NCBI GenBank assembly: GCA_032622095.1
Contig: CP136065.1
Coordinates: 37,914,732 to 37,978,731 of the forward strand
Direction: 5' to 3'
Origin: Siphonodentalium dalli
Lineage: Eukaryota > Mollusca > Scaphopoda > Gadilida > Siphonodentaliidae
DNA: 64,000 nucleotides
Part shown: in pieces, positions 35,985 to 50,577 of the stretch
Numbering within the stretch: the stretch's first letter is position 1
Layout: the number at the start of each line of letters is the position of its first letter
Position numbers and translations under genes: made by a program
Notes under the pieces: generated by a model
Databases searched by the model: none
What the model was told of the DNA's origin: nothing
What the model saw: only the letters and a program-made list of their open reading frames with translations

Positions 35985-36510
35985 AATTCAATTCAGTTTA
36001 TTCTGGTCAATAATAGACATGACAGATGTGTATACGTAAATACAATGTATGGTCATTACAGGTATACATGTATAGGTATGGCATAATAAATAGGAATTGG
36101 TGGTCGATATTCGTTAGTTACGCTGTTTCAGTTCGACAGGCTGGTGGTAGTAAGCCTGGGGGACCTAACTATTTGAAGGACGTTCTTAATCGATACTGAC
36201 AAGTTATTAGCTGTCTTATGATTTCGGGAGTTAAATAGAGCGGCTAGTTTATAAGCGTTGGGTCTCTGTTGTAGTAGTAGGGTTTCAGATATTTTATTCT
36301 AAGTTCGCCAAGTTCCCTACATTTCAGTATCATGTGGTGTTCATCGCCGATTTCAAGATTGCAGAGAGCGCATATTCTGTCGGAATTGACGTATTGGTCC
36401 AAGCACGGTGTTCTACAGAATGTTTGTGGTTTCGTGTGCGGAAAGCTAAAATACAGTTAACTGCTCTGTTGTCATCAAGGGATACTGTGCCTTTATTATC
36501 CTGTAAAATG
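35985..36510 (-). pseudogene. 5'-truncated LINE, 3' end with (TTGAA)n-type tail
   Basis: On the minus strand, ILAFRTRNHKHSVEHRAWTN is followed, after a frame change, by RICALCNLEIGDEHHMILKC. This is the conserved C-terminal CxxC...HxxxxC segment of jockey/CR1-like ORF2 proteins. A stop, a short 3' UTR and a terminal AATAAACTGAATTGAATTGA tail follow. The tail and the extreme 5' truncation are typical of non-LTR insertions. It is independent of the plus-strand fragment at 34065-34945. Confidence 0.8.
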
Positions 36511-37619
36511 CGAATTTGCTTGATTTTTCGATATTGTTAACCACCATTCTTGTATATATATATCACGTAATTAATCAGTTACATAGTTGTGCGATTGAAG
36601 CTTTTCAATCAGTGTATATGTTAATTGGTCCAGACACTACTGTTACCTACACGCGGGCCGAAATGGAAATCAGTCACTTAATTTACCAGCTTCTATTCCT
36701 CACAGTTCACCAATTGTCAACTAACTGAGATAATGCCTTCGTTTGCCACAAAGCAACGAGTATAATTATGCTAAGAGGTTGAACAAAGCACGTCAATGTT
36801 GAGAGAGGAACTATTTCGTCTGGCTTTAGGTTACAGTGCAATTACAGCATGTATCCTCTCTTCAGGTAAAGCTACTGTCCGTACCGCTCGACAATTATTT
36901 TGCGCACCACCTTCCACCCAATATTTCTGCTTCAGTTTTCGGAGTAGATACCCATTTTCCTAGCATCCATGCTTAGTGTGTTTTTCATATCTAGATATGG
37001 GATCGTAGATCAGGATCTCATGCTTGACGCTTTGGTGTTTTCGACTACCTGTTGCTTTATTGATTAATAGAAGGTAGTCATTAAGGCAAATCTGTCTTGT
37101 TATTAATAACAACTGGATGGGATAAATAGATTTATTCACATAAAACACTAAAATGAGCAGTATGCGTCACAAGAACTACAATTTATAATATACAAAAGTA
37201 CATGCATTCATAAAACAGAATAATATCAAAATACATTATCATAAATATTCAGGAAGTGTGATGTTTAATTTTAATTACCGAATGGATCCCTATCTAATTA
37301 TAACATAAACAGTGGAATGGTCGATTATTCATTTGGATCTGTTACCGTCTGTAAATATAAATGTCGAATGGTCCTATTTCATTTTATCAATCTCTTCTAG
37401 ACACCAAAGTTCACACGGGAAGCAATTCCAAAGAATCGAACCAGCAATTTCAAAAGATTTACTGAATGGCTGGGTAATGATAGTGTGGAGGTCATCGCCT
37501 GATCTCAATTCACGCGGCGGACATCCACGCGCAAATAACTATAGGAGCCAGTCCGTTTTTACATTTTATTACCAACAGAAGAGATTTGGACATTGGCCTA
37601 TGTGTGACAGGTAGTCAAT
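36511..37619. other. No gene recognised
   Basis: About 1.1 kb between the LINE end and the core-repeat element. Short frames (36516-36728, 36960-37148, 37312-37614) have no recognisable domain. Confidence 0.4.
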
Positions 37620-37785
37620 TGAGGTATTTTAGTATTTTTGTTTGTCCGCCTTAAGACGACCAAACAGCTGGACCATCGGAGCTGAAAAATTGAATATATG
37701 TGTAATTTGACCCGGGGAGCGTTATTAAATAGGTCCAGTTCACCTCAAATGAAACGGGTACTAATAATTATATTATATATATTTT
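37620..37785 (+). repeat. Core repeat of dispersed element, unexpanded copy
   Basis: A module of about 140 bp: TTTGTCCGCCTTAAGACGACC, then AGCTGGACCATCGGAGCTGAA, then GGGGAGCGTTATTAAATAGG, ending near GGGTACTAATAATT. The same module recurs at 61655-61800 and 61800-61925. It directly precedes the copy that holds the giant array. Confidence 0.75.
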
Positions 37786-37835
37786 TTGGCTAGAGGCGAC
37801 CAAACGGTTCCATCCTCGGAGCTGAATTTTTTTTA

Positions 37836-39022
37836 TGTACATGTATGGGTAATATCACTCGAGGAATCTTATTATTTTGTTTATGTATGGATAATATCAC
37901 TCGAGGAATCTTATTATTTTGTTTATGTATGGGTAATATCACTCGAGGAATCTTATTATTTTGTTTATGTATGGATAATATCACTCGAGGAATCTTATTA
38001 TTTTGTTTATGTATGGGTAATATCACTCGAGGAATCGTATTATTTTGTTTATGTATGGATAATATCACTCGAGGAATCTTATTATTTTGTTTATGTATGG
38101 GTAATATCACTCGAGGAATCGTATTATTTTGTTTATGTATGGATAATATCACTCGAGGAATCTTATTATTTTGTTTATGTATGGATAATATCACTCGAGG
38201 AATCTTATAATTTTTTTTATGTATGGGTAATATCATTCGAGGAATCTTATTATTTTGTTTATGTATGGGTAATATCACTCGATGAATCTTATTATATTTT
38301 TTTTATGAATGGGTAATATCACTCGAGGAATCTTATTATTTTGTTTATGTATGGGTAATATCACTCGAGGAATCGTATTATTTTGTTTATGTATGGGTAA
38401 TATCACTCGAGGAATCTTATTATTTTGTTTATGTATGGGTAATATCATTCGAGGAATCTTATTATTTTGTTTATGTATGGGTAATATCACTCGATGAATC
38501 TTATTATATTTTTTTTATGTATGGGTAATATCACTCGAGGAATCTTATTATTTTGTTTATGTATGGGTAATATCACTCGAGGAATCGTATTATTTTGTTT
38601 ATGTATGGGTAATATCACTCGAGGAATCTTATTATTTTGTTTATGTATGGGTAATATCACTCGAAGAATCTTATTATTTTGTTTATGTATGGATAATATC
38701 ACTCGAGGAATCTTATTATTTTGTTTATGTATGGGTAATATCACTCGAGGAATCTTATTATTTTGTTTATGTATGGGTAATATCACTCGATGAATCTTAT
38801 TATTTTGTTTATGTATGGGTAATATCACTCGAGGAATCTTATTATATTTTTGTATGTATGGGTAATATCACTCGAGGAATCTTATTATATTTTTTTTATG
38901 TATGGGTAATATCACTCGAGGAATCTTATTATATTTTTTTTATGTATGGGTAATATCACTCGATGAATCTTATTATTTTGTTTATGTATGGGTAATATCA
39001 CTCGAGGAATCTTATTATATTT
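37836..39022 (+). repeat. Array head, partial higher-order block
   Basis: About 28 monomers before the first CACTCAATGAATC marker. Early monomers alternate GGGTAAT and GGATAAT. The last third matches the end of the full blocks, with TATATTTTTGTATG and TATATTTTTTTTATG length variants. Confidence 0.85.
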
Positions 39023-42000
39023 TTGTATGTATGGGTAATATCACTCAATGAATCTTATTATTTTGTTTATGTATGGGTAATATCACTCGATGAATCTTAT
39101 TATTTTGTTTATGTATGGGTAATATCACTCGAGGAATCTTATTATTTTGTTTATGTATGGGTAATATCACTCGATGAATCTTATTATTTTGTTTATGTAT
39201 GGGTAATATCACTCGAGGAATCTTATTATTTTGTTTATGTATGGGTAATATCACTCGAGGAATCTTATTATTTTGTTTATGTATGGGTAATATCACTCGA
39301 TGAATCTTATTATTTTGTTTATGTATGGGTAATATCACTCGAGGAATCTTATTATATTGTTTATGTATGGGTAATATCACTCGAGGAATCTTATTATTTT
39401 GTTTATGTATGGGTAATATCACTCGAGGAATCGTATTATTTTGTTTATGTATGGGTAATATCACTCGAGGAATCTTATTATTTTGTTTATGTATGGGTAA
39501 TATCACTCGAGGAATCTTATTATTTTGTTTATGTATGGATAATATCACTCGAGGAATCTTATTATTTTGTTTATGTATGGGTAATATCATTCGAGGAATC
39601 TTATTATTTTGTTTATGTATGGGTAATATCACTCGAGGAATCTTATTATTTTGTTTATGTATGGGTAATATCACTCGAGGAATCTTATTATTTTGTTTAT
39701 GTATGGGTAATATCACTCGAGGAATCTTATTATTTTGTTTATGTATGGGTAATATCACTCGAGGAATCTTATTATATTGTTTATGTATGGGTAATATCAC
39801 TCGAGGAATCTTATTATTTTGTTTATGTATGGGTAATATCACTCGATCAATCTTATTATTTTGTTTATGTATGGGTAATATCACTAAAAGGAATCTTATT
39901 ATTTTGTTTATGTATGGGTAATATCACTCGAGGAATCGTATTATTTTGTTTATGTATGGGTAATATCACTCGAGGAATCTTATTATTTTGTTTATGTATG
40001 GGTAATATCACTCGATGAATCTTATTATATTTTTGTATGTATGGGTAATATCACTCGAGGAATCTTATTATTTTGTTTATGTATGGGTAATATCACTCGA
40101 TGAATCTTATTATTTTGTTTATGTATGGGTAATATCACTCGAGGAATCTTATTATATTTTTGTATGTATGGGTAATATCACTCGAGGAATCTTATTATAT
40201 TTTTTTTATGTATGGGTAATATCACTCGGGGAATCTTATTATTTTGTTTATGTATGGGTAATATCACTCGATAAATCTTATTATTTTGTTTATGTATGGG
40301 TAATATCACTCGATGAATCTTATTATTTTGTTTATGTATGGGTAATATCACTCGATGAATCTTATTATTTTGTTTATGTATGGGTAATATCACTCGAGGA
40401 ATCTTATTATTTTGTTTATGTATGGGTAATATCACTCGAGGAATCTTACTATTTTGTTTATGTATGGGTAATATCACTCGATGAATCTTATTATTTTGTT
40501 TATGTATGGGTAATATCACTCGATGAATCTTATTATTTTGTTTATGTATGGGTAATATCACTCGATGAATCTTATTATTTTGTTTATGTATGGGTAATAT
40601 CACTCGAGGAATCTTATTATTTTGTTTATGTATGGGTAATATCACTCGAGGAATCTTATTATTTTGTTTATGTATAATATCACTCGAGGAATCTTATTAT
40701 TTTGTTTATGTATGGGTAATATCACTCGAGGAATCTTATTATTTTGTTTATGTATGGATAATATCACTCGAGGAATCTTATTATTTTGTTTATGTATGGG
40801 TAATATCACTCGAGGAATCGTATTATTTTGTTTATGTATGGATAATATCACTCGAGGAATCTTATTATTTTGTTTATGTATGGGTAATATCACTCGAGGA
40901 ATCGTATTATTTTGTTTATGTATGGGTAATATCACTCGAGGAATCTTATTATTTTGTTTATGTATGGATAATATCACTCGAGGAATCTTATTATTTTTTT
41001 TATGTATGGGTAATATCATTCGAGGAATCTTATTATTTTTTTTATGTATGGGTAATATCACTCGAGGAATCTTATTATTTTGTTTATGTATGGGTAATAT
41101 CACTCAAGGAATCTTATTATATTTTTGTATGTATGGGTAATATCACTCGAGGAATCTTATTATATTTTTTTTATGTATGGGTAATATCACTCGGGGAATC
41201 TTATTATTTTGTTTATGTATGGGTAATATCACTCGATGAATCTTATTATTTTGTTTATGTATGGGTAATATCACTCGATGAATCTTATTATTTTGTTTAT
41301 GTATGGGTAATATCACTCGAGGAATCTTATTATTTTGTTTATGTATGGGTAATATCACTCGAGGAATCTTATTATTTTGTTTATGTATGGGTAATATCAC
41401 TCGAGGAATCTTATTATTTTGTTTATGTATTGGTAATATCACTCGAGGAATCTTATTATTTTGTTTATGTATGGGTAATATCACTCGATGAATCTTATTA
41501 TTTTGTTTATGTATGGGTAATATCACTCGATGAATCTTATTATTTTGTTTATGTATGGGTAATATCACTCGATGAATCTTATTATTTTGTTTATGTATGG
41601 GTAATATCACTCGAGGAATCTTATTATTTTGTTTATGTATGGGTAATATCACTCGAGGAATCTTATTTTTTTTTTTATGTATGGGTAATATCACTCGATG
41701 AATCTTATTATTTTTTTTATGTATGGGTAATATCACTCGAGGAATCTTATTATATTTTTGTATGTATGGGTAATATCACTCGAGGAATCTTATTATTTTT
41801 GTTATGTATGGGTAATATCACTCGAGGAATCTTATTATTTTGTTTATGTATGGGTAATACCACTCGAGGAATCTTATTATTTTGTTTATGTATGGGTAAT
41901 ATCACTCGGGGAATCGTATTATTTTGTTTATGTTTGGGTAATATCACTCGATGCATCTTATTATTTTGTTTATGTATGGGTAATATCACTCGAGGAATCT

Positions 42001-42986
42001 TATTATTTTTTTTATGTATGTGTAATATCACTCGAGGAATCTTATTATTTTGTTTATGTATGGGTAATATCACTCGAGGAATCTTATTATTTTGTTTATG
42101 TATGGGTAATATCACTCGATGAATCTTATTATTTTGTTTATGTATGGGTAATATCACTCGAGGAATCTTATTATATTTTTGTATGTATGGGTAATATCAC
42201 TCGAGGAATCTTATTATATTTTTTTTATGTATGGGTAATATCACTCGAGGAATCTTATTATATTTTTTTTATGTATGGGTAATATCACTCGATGAATCTT
42301 ATTATTTTGTTTATGTATGGGTAATATCACTCGAGAAATCTTATTATATTTTTGTATGTATGGGTAATATCACTCGAGGAATCTTATTATATTTTTTTTA
42401 TGTATGGGTAATATCACTCGAGGAATCTTATTATATTTTTTTATGTATGGGTAATATCACTCGATGAATCTTATTATTTTGTTTATGTATGGGTAATATC
42501 ACTCGATGAATCTTATTATTTTGTTTATGTATGGGTAATATCACTCGAGGAATCTTATTATATTTTTGTATGTATGGGTAATATCACTCGAGGAATCTTA
42601 TTATTTTGTTTATGTATGGGTAATATCACTAGATGAATCTTATTATTTTGTTTATGTATGGGTAATATCACTCGAGGAATCGTATTATTTTGTTTATGTA
42701 TGGGTAATATCACTCGATGAATCTTATTATTTTGTTTATGTATGGGTAATATCACTCGAGGAATCGTATTATTTTTTTTATGTATGGGTAATATCACTCG
42801 ATGAATCTTATTATTTTGTTTATGTATGGGTAATATCACTAGATGAATCTTATTATTTTGTTTATGTATGGGTAATATCACTCGAGGAATCTTATTATTT
42901 TGTTTATGTATGGGTAATATCACTCGATGAATCTTATTATTTTGTTTATGTATGGGTAATATCACTCGAGGAATCTTATTATATTT
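39023..42986 (+). repeat. Higher-order block A1 (3964 bp)
   Basis: Starts at the marker monomer CACTCAATGAATC (39046) and runs to the next marker. Its order of variant monomers is repeated in A2 at offset 7591. The rare TCACTAAAAGGAATC monomer at 39882 recurs at 47473 and 51437. Confidence 0.9.
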
Positions 42987-45900
42987 TTGTATGTATGGGT
43001 AATATCACTCAATGAATCTTATTATTTTGTTTATGTATGGGTAATATCACTCGAGGAATCTTATTATTTTGTTTATGTATGGGTAATATCACTCGATGAA
43101 TCTTATTATTTTGTTTATGTATGGGTAATATCACTCGAGGAATCTTATTATTTTGTTTATGTATGGGTAATATCACTCGAGGAATCTTATTATTTTGTTT
43201 ATGTATGGGTAATATCACTCGATGAATCTTATTATTTTGTTTATGTATGGGTAATATCACTCGAGGAATCTTATTATATTGTTTATGTATGGGTAATATC
43301 ACTCGAGGAATCTTATTATTTTGTTTATGTATGGGTAATATCACTCGAGGAATCGTATTATTTTGTTTATGTATGGGTAATATCACTCGAGGAATCTTAT
43401 TATTTTGTTTATGTATGGGTAATATAACTCGAGGAATCTTATTATTTTGTTTATGTATGGATAATATCACTCGAGGAATCTTATTATTTTGTTTATGTAT
43501 GGGTAATATCATTCGAGGAATCTTATTATTTTGTTTATGTATGGGTAATATCACTCGAGGAATCTTATTATTTTGTTTATGTATGGGTAATATCACTCGA
43601 GGAATCTTATTATTTTGTTTATGTATGGGTAATATCACTCGAGGAATCTTATTATATTTTTGTATGTATGGGTAATATCACTCGAGGAATCGTATTATTT
43701 TGTTTATGTATGGGTAATATCACTCGAGGAATCTTATTATTTTGTTTATGTATGGGTAATATCACTCGAAGAATCTTATTATTTTGTTTATGTATGGATA
43801 ATATCACTCGAGGAATCTTATTATTTTGTTTATGTATGGGTAATATCACTCGAGGAATCTTATTATATTTTTGTATGTATGGGTAATATCACTCAATGAA
43901 TCTTATTATTTTGTTTATGTATGGGTAATATCACTCGATGAATCTTATTATTTTGTTTATGTATGGGTAATATCACTCGAGGAATCTTATTATTTTGTTT
44001 ATGTATGGGTAATATCACTCGATGAATCTTATTATTTTGTTTATGTATGGGTAATATCACTCGAGGAATCTTATTATTTTGTTTATGTATGGGTAATATC
44101 ACTCGAGGAATCTTATTATTTTGTTTATGTATGGGTAATATCACTCGATGAATCTTATTATTTTGTTTATGTATGGGTAATATCACTCGAGGAATCTTAT
44201 TATATTGTTTATGTATGGGTAATATCACTCGAGGAATCTTATTATTTTGTTTATGTATGGGTAATATCACTCGAGGAATCGTATTATTTTGTTTATGTAT
44301 GGGTAATATCACTCGAGGAATCTTATTATTTTGTTTATGTATGGGTAATATCACTCGAGGAATCTTATTATTTTGTTTATGTATGGATAATATCACTCGA
44401 GGAATCTTATTATTTTGTTTATGTATGGGTAATATCATTCGAGGAATCTTATTATTTTGTTTATGTATGGGTAATATCACTCGAGGAATCTTATTATTTT
44501 GTTTATGTATGGGTAATATCACTCGAGGAATCTTATTATTTTGTTTATGTATGGGTAATATCACTCGAGGAATCTTATTATTTTGTTTATGTATGGGTAA
44601 TATCACTCGGGGAATCGTATTATTTTGTTTATGTTTGGGTAATATCACTCGATGCATCTTATTATTTTGTTTATGTATGGGTAATATCACTCGAGGAATC
44701 TTATTATTTTTTTTATGTATGTGTAATATCACTCGAGGAATCTTATTATTTTGTTTATGTATGGGTAATATCACTCGAGGAATCTTATTATTTTGTTTAT
44801 GTATGGGTAATATCACTCGATGAATCTTATTATTTTGTTTATGTATGGGTAATATCACTCGAGGAATCTTATTATATTTTTGTATGTATGGGTAATATCA
44901 CTCGAGGAATCTTATTATATTTTTTTTATGTATGGGTAATATCACTCGAGGAATCTTATTATATTTTTTTTATGTATGGGTAATATCACTCGATGAATCT
45001 TATTATTTTGTTTATGTATGGGTAATATCACTCGAGAAATCTTATTATATTTTTGTATGTATGGGTAATATCACTCGAGGAATCTTATTATATTTTTTTT
45101 ATGTATGGGTAATATCACTCGAGGAATCTTATTATATTTTTTTATGTATGGGTAATATCACTCGATGAATCTTATTATTTTGTTTATGTATGGGTAATAT
45201 CACTCGATGAATCTTATTATTTTGTTTATGTATGGGTAATATCACTCGAGGAATCTTATTATATTTTTGTATGTATGGGTAATATCACTCGAGGAATCTT
45301 ATTATTTTGTTTATGTATGGGTAATATCACTAGATGAATCTTATTATTTTGTTTATGTATGGGTAATATCACTCGAGGAATCGTATTATTTTGTTTATGT
45401 ATGGGTAATATCACTCGATGAATCTTATTATTTTGTTTATGTATGGGTAATATCACTCGAGGAATCGTATTATTTTTTTTATGTATGGGTAATATCACTC
45501 GATGAATCTTATTATTTTGTTTATGTATGGGTAATATCACTAGATGAATCTTATTATTTTGTTTATGTATGGGTAATATCACTCGAGGAATCTTATTATT
45601 TTGTTTATGTATGGGTAATATCACTCGATGAATCTTATTATTTTGTTTATGTATGGGTAATATCACTCGAGGAATCTTATTATATTTTTGTATGTATGGG
45701 TAATATCACTCAATGAATCTTATTATTTTGTTTATGTATGGGTAATATCACTCGATGAATCTTATTATTTTGTTTATGTATGGGTAATATCACTCGAGGA
45801 ATCTTATTATTTTGTTTATGTATGGGTAATATCACTCGATGAATCTTATTATTTTGTTTATGTATGGGTAATATCACTCGAGGAATCTTATTATTTTGTT

Positions 45901-46613
45901 TATGTATGGGTAATATCACTCGAGGAATCTTATTATTTTGTTTATGTATGGGTAATATCACTCGATGAATCTTATTATTTTGTTTATGTATGGGTAATAT
46001 CACTCGAGGAATCTTATTATATTGTTTATGTATGGGTAATATCACTCGAGGAATCTTATTATTTTGTTTATGTATGGGTAATATCACTCGAGGAATCGTA
46101 TTATTTTGTTTATGTATGGGTAATATCACTCGAGGAATCTTATTATTTTGTTTATGTATGGGTAATATAACTCGAGGAATCTTATTATTTTGTTTATGTA
46201 TGGATAATATCACTCGAGGAATCTTATTATTTTGTTTATGTATGGGTAATATCATTCGAGGAATCTTATTATTTTGTTTATGTATGGGTAATATCACTCG
46301 AGGAATCTTATTATTTTGTTTATGTATGGGTAATATCACTCGAGGAATCTTATTATTTTGTTTATGTATGGGTAATATCACTCGAGGAATCTTATTATAT
46401 TTTTGTATGTATGGGTAATATCACTCGAGGAATCGTATTATTTTGTTTATGTATGGGTAATATCACTCGAGGAATCTTATTATTTTGTTTATGTATGGGT
46501 AATATCACTCGAAGAATCTTATTATTTTGTTTATGTATGGATAATATCACTCGAGGAATCTTATTATTTTGTTTATGTATGGGTAATATCACTCGAGGAA
46601 TCTTATTATATTT
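42987..46613 (+). repeat. Rearranged higher-order blocks B1, C1 and B2
   Basis: Markers at about 43009, 43893 and 45710 divide this into 884, 1817 and 926 bp. C1 equals block A with 2147 bp removed: the CTCGGGGAATCG monomer lies 2878 bp into A1 but only 731 bp into C1. B1 and B2 are the start of block A joined to a short unique run, and B2 has one extra monomer. The pattern is that expected from unequal exchange between blocks. Confidence 0.85.
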
Positions 46614-49600
46614 TTGTATGTATGGGTAATATCACTCAATGAATCTTATTATTTTGTTTATGTATGGGTAATATCACTCGATGAATCTTATTATTTTGTT
46701 TATGTATGGGTAATATCACTCGAGGAATCTTATTATTTTGTTTATGTATGGGTAATATCACTCGATGAATCTTATTATTTTGTTTATGTATGGGTAATAT
46801 CACTCGAGGAATCTTATTATTTTGTTTATGTATGGGTAATATCACTCGAGGAATCTTATTATTTTGTTTATGTATGGGTAATATCACTCGATGAATCTTA
46901 TTATTTTGTTTATGTATGGGTAATATCACTCGAGGAATCTTATTATATTGTTTATGTATGGGTAATATCACTCGAGGAATCTTATTATTTTGTTTATGTA
47001 TGGGTAATATCACTCGAGGAATCGTATTATTTTGTTTATGTATGGGTAATATCACTCGAGGAATCTTATTATTTTGTTTATGTATGGGTAATATCACTCG
47101 AGGAATCTTATTATTTTGTTTATGTATGGATAATATCACTCGAGGAATCTTATTATTTTGTTTATGTATGGGTAATATCATTCGAGGAATCTTATTATTT
47201 TGTTTATGTATGGGTAATATCACTCGAGGAATCTTATTATTTTGTTTATGTATGGGTAATATCACTCGAGGAATCTTATTATTTTGTTTATGTATGGGTA
47301 ATATCACTCGAGGAATCTTATTATTTTGTTTATGTATGGGTAATATCACTCGAGGAATCTTATTATATTGTTTATGTATGGGTAATATCACTCGAGGAAT
47401 CTTATTATTTTGTTTATGTATGGGTAATATCACTCGATCAATCTTATTATTTTGTTTATGTATGGGTAATATCACTAAAAGGAATCTTATTATTTTGTTT
47501 ATGTATGGGTAATATCACTCGAGGAATCGTATTATTTTGTTTATGTATGGGTAATATCACTCGAGGAATCTTATTATTTTGTTTATGTATGGGTAATATC
47601 ACTCGATGAATCTTATTATATTTTTGTATGTATGGGTAATATCACTCGAGGAATCTTATTATTTTGTTTATGTATGGGTAATATCACTCGATGAATCTTA
47701 TTATTTTGTTTATGTATGGGTAATATCACTCGAGGAATCTTATTATATTTTTGTATGTATGGGTAATATCACTCGAGGAATCTTATTATATTTTTTTTAT
47801 GTATGGGTAATATCACTCGGGGAATCTTATTATTTTGTTTATGTATGGGTAATATCACTCGATAAATCTTATTATTTTGTTTATGTATGGGTAATATCAC
47901 TCGATGAATCTTATTATTTTGTTTATGTATGGGTAATATCACTCGATGAATCTTATTATTTTGTTTATGTATGGGTAATATCACTCGAGGAATCTTATTA
48001 TTTTGTTTATGTATGGGTAATATCACTCGAGGAATCTTACTATTTTGTTTATGTATGGGTAATATCACTCGATGAATCTTATTATTTTGTTTATGTATGG
48101 GTAATATCACTCGATGAATCTTATTATTTTGTTTATGTATGGGTAATATCACTCGATGAATCTTATTATTTTGTTTATGTATGGGTAATATCACTCGATG
48201 AATCTTATTATTTTGTTTATGTATGGGTAATATCACTCGAGGAATCTTATTATTTTGTTTATGTATAATATCACTCGAGGAATCTTATTATTTTGTTTAT
48301 GTATGGGTAATATCACTCGAGGAATCTTATTATTTTGTTTATGTATGGATAATATCACTCGAGGAATCTTATTATTTTGTTTATGTATGGGTAATATCAC
48401 TCGAGGAATCGTATTATTTTGTTTATGTATGGATAATATCACTCGAGGAATCTTATTATTTTGTTTATGTATGGGTAATATCACTCGAGGAATCGTATTA
48501 TTTTGTTTATGTATGGGTAATATCACTCGAGGAATCTTATTATTTTGTTTATGTATGGATAATATCACTCGAGGAATCTTATTATTTTTTTTATGTATGG
48601 GTAATATCATTCGAGGAATCTTATTATTTTTTTTATGTATGGGTAATATCACTCGAGGAATCTTATTATTTTGTTTATGTATGGGTAATATCACTCAAGG
48701 AATCTTATTATATTTTTGTATGTATGGGTAATATCACTCGAGGAATCTTATTATATTTTTTTTATGTATGGGTAATATCACTCGGGGAATCTTATTATTT
48801 TGTTTATGTATGGGTAATATCACTCGATGAATCTTATTATTTTGTTTATGTATGGGTAATATCACTCGATGAATCTTATTATTTTGTTTATGTATGGGTA
48901 ATATCACTCGAGGAATCTTATTATTTTGTTTATGTATGGGTAATATCACTCGAGGAATCTTATTATTTTGTTTATGTATGGGTAATATCACTCGAGGAAT
49001 CTTATTATTTTGTTTATGTATTGGTAATATCACTCGAGGAATCTTATTATTTTGTTTATGTATGGGTAATATCACTCGATGAATCTTATTATTTTGTTTA
49101 TGTATGGGTAATATCACTCGATGAATCTTATTATTTTGTTTATGTATGGGTAATATCACTCGATGAATCTTATTATTTTGTTTATGTATGGGTAATATCA
49201 CTCGAGGAATCTTATTATTTTGTTTATGTATGGGTAATATCACTCGAGGAATCTTATTTTTTTTTTTATGTATGGGTAATATCACTCGATGAATCTTATT
49301 ATTTTTTTTATGTATGGGTAATATCACTCGAGGAATCTTATTATATTTTTGTATGTATGGGTAATATCACTCGAGGAATCTTATTATTTTTGTTATGTAT
49401 GGGTAATATCACTCGAGGAATCTTATTATTTTGTTTATGTATGGGTAATACCACTCGAGGAATCTTATTATTTTGTTTATGTATGGGTAATATCACTCGG
49501 GGAATCGTATTATTTTGTTTATGTTTGGGTAATATCACTCGATGCATCTTATTATTTTGTTTATGTATGGGTAATATCACTCGAGGAATCTTATTATTTT

Positions 49601-50577
49601 TTTTATGTATGTGTAATATCACTCGAGGAATCTTATTATTTTGTTTATGTATGGGTAATATCACTCGAGGAATCTTATTATTTTGTTTATGTATGGGTAA
49701 TATCACTCGATGAATCTTATTATTTTGTTTATGTATGGGTAATATCACTCGAGGAATCTTATTATATTTTTGTATGTATGGGTAATATCACTCGAGGAAT
49801 CTTATTATATTTTTTTTATGTATGGGTAATATCACTCGAGGAATCTTATTATATTTTTTTTATGTATGGGTAATATCACTCGATGAATCTTATTATTTTG
49901 TTTATGTATGGGTAATATCACTCGAGAAATCTTATTATATTTTTGTATGTATGGGTAATATCACTCGAGGAATCTTATTATATTTTTTTTATGTATGGGT
50001 AATATCACTCGAGGAATCTTATTATATTTTTTTATGTATGGGTAATATCACTCGATGAATCTTATTATTTTGTTTATGTATGGGTAATATCACTCGATGA
50101 ATCTTATTATTTTGTTTATGTATGGGTAATATCACTCGAGGAATCTTATTATATTTTTGTATGTATGGGTAATATCACTCGAGGAATCTTATTATTTTGT
50201 TTATGTATGGGTAATATCACTAGATGAATCTTATTATTTTGTTTATGTATGGGTAATATCACTCGAGGAATCGTATTATTTTGTTTATGTATGGGTAATA
50301 TCACTCGATGAATCTTATTATTTTGTTTATGTATGGGTAATATCACTCGAGGAATCGTATTATTTTTTTTATGTATGGGTAATATCACTCGATGAATCTT
50401 ATTATTTTGTTTATGTATGGGTAATATCACTAGATGAATCTTATTATTTTGTTTATGTATGGGTAATATCACTCGAGGAATCTTATTATTTTGTTTATGT
50501 ATGGGTAATATCACTCGATGAATCTTATTATTTTGTTTATGTATGGGTAATATCACTCGAGGAATCTTATTATATTT
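46614..50577 (+). repeat. Higher-order block A2 (3964 bp)
   Basis: Same length and monomer order as A1. Differences are single substitutions, for example one CTCGAG to CTCGAT change near 48196. Confidence 0.9.
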
